Source of the DNA: CAVRZJ01 sp964594125
GTDB taxonomy: Bacteria > Acidobacteriota > Thermoanaerobaculia > Thermoanaerobaculales > Thermoanaerobaculaceae
Direction: 5' to 3'
DNA length: 64,000 nucleotides
NCBI GenBank assembly: GCA_964594125.1
Contig: CAZQLL010000019.1
Coordinates: 29,241-93,240 of the forward strand
Of this stretch, positions 61,211 to 64,000 are shown in pieces (positions within the stretch are counted from its first letter, which is position 1; every line of letters starts with the position of its first letter). The notes beneath the pieces are model-generated. The model had not been told where the DNA came from and did not search any database. It saw only the letters and a list, made by a program, of their open reading frames with translations. The position numbers were made by a program, and so were the translations under genes.

Positions 61211-62770
61211 ATGGGCGCCGGCGCCGCGCCACCGCCGCCCACCGGGGCGCGCGTGACCGCCCCGCGGGTGCTGCTCGTCGGCCTCGACGCCTGCGACCCG
61301 GAGCTGCTCGCACGCTGGGCCGCTGAGGGCGCCATGTCCGCCTGCGCGCGGCTTTTGCGCTCGGGGCTGTGCGCGGCCACGGCCAACCCGACCGGCCTGT
61401 ACGTCGGCGCGCTCTGGCCGTCGTTCGCCACCGGCCTGAGGCCGGCGCGGCACGGCCGCTACTGCTTCCGCCAGCTCGTGCCGGGCAGTTACGCCGAGCG
61501 CTACGTGGCGCCCGAGAGCATCGCGGCCGAGCCGTTCTGGGCCGCGCTCACCCGCGCCGGACGGCGGGTCGCCGTCGTCGACGTCCCGAAGATGCCGCTG
61601 TGCCCGGCGATCAACGGCGTGCAGGTGGTCGACTGGGGAAGCCACGACATCGACCACGACCAACCGCTGTCCGCGCCGGCGTCGCTCATCCGCGACCTGC
61701 ACCGCCGCTTCGGCCGCGACCCCGTCGGGAGCTGCGACGCGCACGACGGTGCCGCCGCGTCGCTCGCCGCCCTCACGCAGCGACTGGAAGCGCGCATCGC
61801 CCTCAAGAGCGAGATCGTCCTCGACCTGCTGGCACGGGAGCGCTGGGACGTGGCCGTGGCGGTGTTCGGCGACGCCCACTGCGCCGGCCACCAACTCTGG
61901 CACCTGCATGACGCCACCCACCCGCGTCACGACGCCGCGGCCGCGGCGCGCCTCGGCAACCCGCTGCGCCGCGTCTACGCCGCGCTCGACGCCGCCCTCG
62001 GCCGCCTGCTCGCCGCCGCCGGCGACGATTGCACCCGTGTGGTCCTCGCGAGCCACGGGATCGGGCCGCACTACGACGGCTCGCACCTGCTCGACGAGGT
62101 GCTCGCCCGTCTCGACGGCGGGGCCGGAGCGAGGTCCAGCGCCGCCGCCGTGCTGCCGACCGCACGCCGCCTGTGGCGGCTGCTGCCCGGCCCGGCCGCC
62201 GCGCGGCTGCGCCCGCTGCGCCGCCGCCTCGGCGCCCCGCTCGAGTCGGCGCTGCTCGCGGCGCGGCGCCGCGGCCGCCGCTGCTTCGCGGTGCCCAACA
62301 ACGAGGCGTGGGGCGCGGTGCGCGTGAACCTCGTCGGGCGCGAGCCGGCGGGCGCCGTGCGGCCCGGCGCCGAGATGCGCGCGCTGCTCGACGAGGTCGC
62401 GGCCGCACTCGCCGAGCTCGTCAACCCCGCCACCGGGCGGCCGGCCGTCGCCGCGGTGGTGCGCACCGACGACGTCCACCGCGGGCCGGCGCGCGACGCG
62501 CTCCCCGACCTCCTGGTCGAGTGGAGCCGGGAGGCGCCGATCGCGGCGCTGAGCTCGCCGCGAGTCGGCACGGTGCGCGGCGTCTGCGACGGGCCGCGGA
62601 CCGGCGATCACCGTCCGAACGGGATGCTGCTCGCCGAGGGTCCGGGCGTCACCCCCGGAGCGGCGGCGCAGCCAGTGGCGATCGAGGACCTCGCGCCGAC
62701 GCTCGCGCGCCTCGTCGGGGTGACGCTCCCAAACGCCGACGGGCGGCCGATCCCGGAGCTCGGCGGGTGA
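61211..62770 (+). CDS. Alkaline-phosphatase-superfamily phosphodiesterase-like protein
   Basis: The 519-residue protein opens PRVLLVGLDACDPELLARW, the metal-binding Asp start of type I phosphodiesterase/nucleotide pyrophosphatase relatives. NPTGLYVGALWPSFATG carries the likely nucleophile Thr/Ser. A His/Asp site follows in FGDAHCAGHQLWHLHD and SHGIGPHYDGSH. The substrate is unknown; sugar- or lipid-phosphate esters are possible. The ATG 61211 was used; GTG 61253, just before the domain, is an equally good start. No signal peptide was seen. Confidence 0.75.
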   Translation: MGAGAAPPPPTGARVTAPRVLLVGLDACDPELLARWAAEGAMSACARLLRSGLCAATANPTGLYVGALWPSFATGLRPARHGRYCFRQLVPGSYAERYVAPESIAAEPFWAALTRAGRRVAVVDVPKMPLCPAINGVQVVDWGSHDIDHDQPLSAPASLIRDLHRRFGRDPVGSCDAHDGAAASLAALTQRLEARIALKSEIVLDLLARERWDVAVAVFGDAHCAGHQLWHLHDATHPRHDAAAAARLGNPLRRVYAALDAALGRLLAAAGDDCTRVVLASHGIGPHYDGSHLLDEVLARLDGGAGARSSAAAVLPTARRLWRLLPGPAAARLRPLRRRLGAPLESALLAARRRGRRCFAVPNNEAWGAVRVNLVGREPAGAVRPGAEMRALLDEVAAALAELVNPATGRPAVAAVVRTDDVHRGPARDALPDLLVEWSREAPIAALSSPRVGTVRGVCDGPRTGDHRPNGMLLAEGPGVTPGAAAQPVAIEDLAPTLARLVGVTLPNADGRPIPELGG

Positions 62771-63717
62771 GCGCCGCGCCCGGTTCCGCCGCGCGGGTCA
62801 CCGTCTGCCTGGCGGTGCGCGACGGGATGCCGTACCTTCCGGAGGCGGTCGCGTCGATCCTCGCGCAGAGCGTGCGCGACCTCGCGCTCCTGGTCGTCGA
62901 CGACGGCTCGAGCGACGGCACCGCCGCATATCTCGCAACGCTTGCGGACCCGCGGGTGCGGGTGGTCCGCCAGGAGGCGGCCGGCCTGGCCGCGGCGCTC
63001 AACCGCTGCCTGCCGCTGGTCGAGAGCGAGTACCTGGCCCGCATGGACGCCGACGACGTGGCGCGCCCCGAGCGCCTGGCGGCGCAGCTCGACTTCATGG
63101 CGGCGCACACGGGCGTGGTAGCCGCCGGCACCGCGATCGAGTACTTCACGGACGGCGGCCGGCGAATTCTGCCGCGGGCGCTACCGGTCGGGCACGAAGC
63201 GATCCTCCGCGCCCTCACCGGCGGCGGCCACGGGATGTGCCACCCGACGCTGGTCGTCCGCTCCGCCGCCGCCCGCGCGGTCGGCGGCTACCGCTGCCCG
63301 GGACCGGGGCAGATGACGCAGTTCGTACTCTCGCTCGCCGCGCTCGGCGAGCTCGCCAATCTCGACCGCGTGCTGCTCGCCAAGCGCGTGCGCCCGGGCT
63401 CGGTGTCATGGCGGGAGGCCGGCGCCGTGGCGCGGGCCGAGCGCCTCGCCGCCGCGCAGTGGCGGCACCCGGCAGGCGCGGGAGACGGTGAGGGCCGCGA
63501 GCCGTGGCCGGTGCGGTTGCGGATCGGCGCCCGCGCGCTCTCGCAGGTGGCGTACCGGCGCGCGCTCGTGGCGCATCTACGCGCCCGCCCGGGCGCCGCG
63601 CTCGCCCACCTGGCGCTGGCCGCGGCGCTCGACCCGGCGAGCGCCGTGCGCCGCCTCGCAGCGCGCCAGCGCCGTGCCAGGGCCGCCGCCGCGGATCGGC
63701 CCGACGGCAGAGCGTGA
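62767..63717 (+). CDS. Family-2 glycosyltransferase
   Basis: The 316-residue GT-A enzyme has VTVCLAVRDGMPYLPEAVAS, VVDDGSSDGT and the ARMDADDVARPERL metal-binding D-x-D region. HPTLVVRSAAARAVGGYR is the usual acceptor-side segment. It probably adds a sugar to a surface polysaccharide or lipid. The GTG start overlaps the upstream gene's stop (GTGA). The C-terminal 70 residues are Arg/Ala-rich and without similarity. Nothing coding was seen in 63718-63890. Confidence 0.87.
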   Translation: MSAAPGSAARVTVCLAVRDGMPYLPEAVASILAQSVRDLALLVVDDGSSDGTAAYLATLADPRVRVVRQEAAGLAAALNRCLPLVESEYLARMDADDVARPERLAAQLDFMAAHTGVVAAGTAIEYFTDGGRRILPRALPVGHEAILRALTGGGHGMCHPTLVVRSAAARAVGGYRCPGPGQMTQFVLSLAALGELANLDRVLLAKRVRPGSVSWREAGAVARAERLAAAQWRHPAGAGDGEGREPWPVRLRIGARALSQVAYRRALVAHLRARPGAALAHLALAAALDPASAVRRLAARQRRARAAAADRPDGRA

Positions 63718-63843
63718 CGGTGTAGACGCCGGGTGTCGCCGCTTCCGGTCATCATCGGCAGATCGAGCGTGCCGGCGGTGCGCGGCGCAGGCTTCGCGTC
63801 CCCGGAGCACGCCGGTCAGCGGACGCAGGCGCCAAAGGAAGAA

Positions 63844-63861
63844 CGGGGGCCGAAGCCCCCG
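63844..63861. terminator. Hairpin terminator between convergent genes
   Basis: CGGGGGC (63844-63850) pairs with GCCCCCG (63855-63861) over a CGAA loop. Outer GGAAG and CTTCC extend the stem across mismatches. It lies between the glycosyltransferase end and the minus-strand gene at the window edge. Confidence 0.65.
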
Positions 63862-63890
63862 CCCTTCCGGCCACGAGGAGATGCTGCCGG

Positions 63891-64000
63891 TTACTGCGGG
63901 AGGACCGTGACGGGGTCCGAGGTGCGGTTGTCGATCACCGAGCCGTAGGCCGAAGTTCCCAGGCCGCGAGACGTCCTTCTGAAGCGTAAGGCGAGGTTCG
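63891..64000 (-). CDS. C-terminal end of an unidentified protein (cut by the window edge)
   Basis: On the minus strand a frame enters at the window edge and runs to a TAA at 63891. It encodes about 35 residues ending SAYGSVIDNRTSDPVTVLPQ. The codon pattern and the terminator just after the stop support a real gene. The fragment is too short to identify. Confidence 0.4.
   Translation of the reverse strand, partial: NLALRFRRTSRGLGTSAYGSVIDNRTSDPVTVLPQ

Overview
The window is strongly GC-rich DNA with dense, mostly short-spaced genes and many 4-base ATGA/GTGA overlaps. Several features point to an Acidobacteriota-like bacterium, possibly near Thermoanaerobaculia: TonB-dependent receptors with an N-terminal carboxypeptidase-regulatory-like domain, a DUF1800/DUF1501 pair, a bshC-bshB-bshA bacillithiol operon, and DUF4388 (PATAN) and CHRD proteins. 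This placement is inference from gene content. No rRNA or marker tree is available.

Layout. 1-5.2 kb: the ATP synthase operon atpF(partial)-H-A-G-D-C, with a hairpin-rich repeat between atpD and atpC. 5.3-6.1 kb: a vapBC toxin-antitoxin pair and the remnant of a second PIN toxin. 6.1-17.7 kb: general metabolism (D-aminoacylase-type amidohydrolase, DUF2254 membrane protein, MFS transporter, M24 peptidase, TIGR01777 epimerase, DUF1295 protein, DUF1232 protein, DapA-family lyase, FAD oxidoreductase). 17.8-18.0 kb: a tandem, structured, non-coding repeat. 18.0-21.2 kb: DUF1501 and DUF1800 genes separated by five consecutive hairpins. 21.5-25.8 kb: an exported protein and the bacillithiol operon. 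25.9-26.4 kb: an RDD protein.

From 26.6 to about 59.9 kb the window looks like a large phosphate-starvation (Pho) island. Thirteen intergenic sites carry direct repeats of a TTCAC-like pentamer with an 11-base period, nearly all followed after exactly 10 bases by a -10-like hexamer. This is the architecture of PhoB/PhoP-type Pho boxes. The genes behind them fit phosphate stress: a Ppx exopolyphosphatase/phosphoesterase/CHAD/M28/PstS operon, a PAP2 phosphatase, a TonB receptor coupled to a beta-propeller phytase-like lipoprotein, lipid glycosyltransferases, a phospholipase-D family enzyme, PhoH, methylglyoxal synthase, an EAL-CBS-GGDEF protein, a PstS-OmpA fusion with a PATAN-TonB protein, and an OlsF-like bifunctional ornithine-lipid synthase. 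A second TonB receptor follows, with a beta-helix surface protein and a CHRD protein. Together they would scavenge organic and polymeric phosphate, replace phospholipids with P-free lipids, and recover phosphate from triose phosphates. The PhoB/PhoR genes and the pstCAB transporter are not in the window.

60-63.7 kb: a radical SAM/SPASM protein divergent from an alkaline-phosphatase-superfamily protein and a family-2 glycosyltransferase. The window ends inside an unidentified gene on the minus strand. No rRNA, tRNA, CRISPR array, prophage or insertion sequence was seen.
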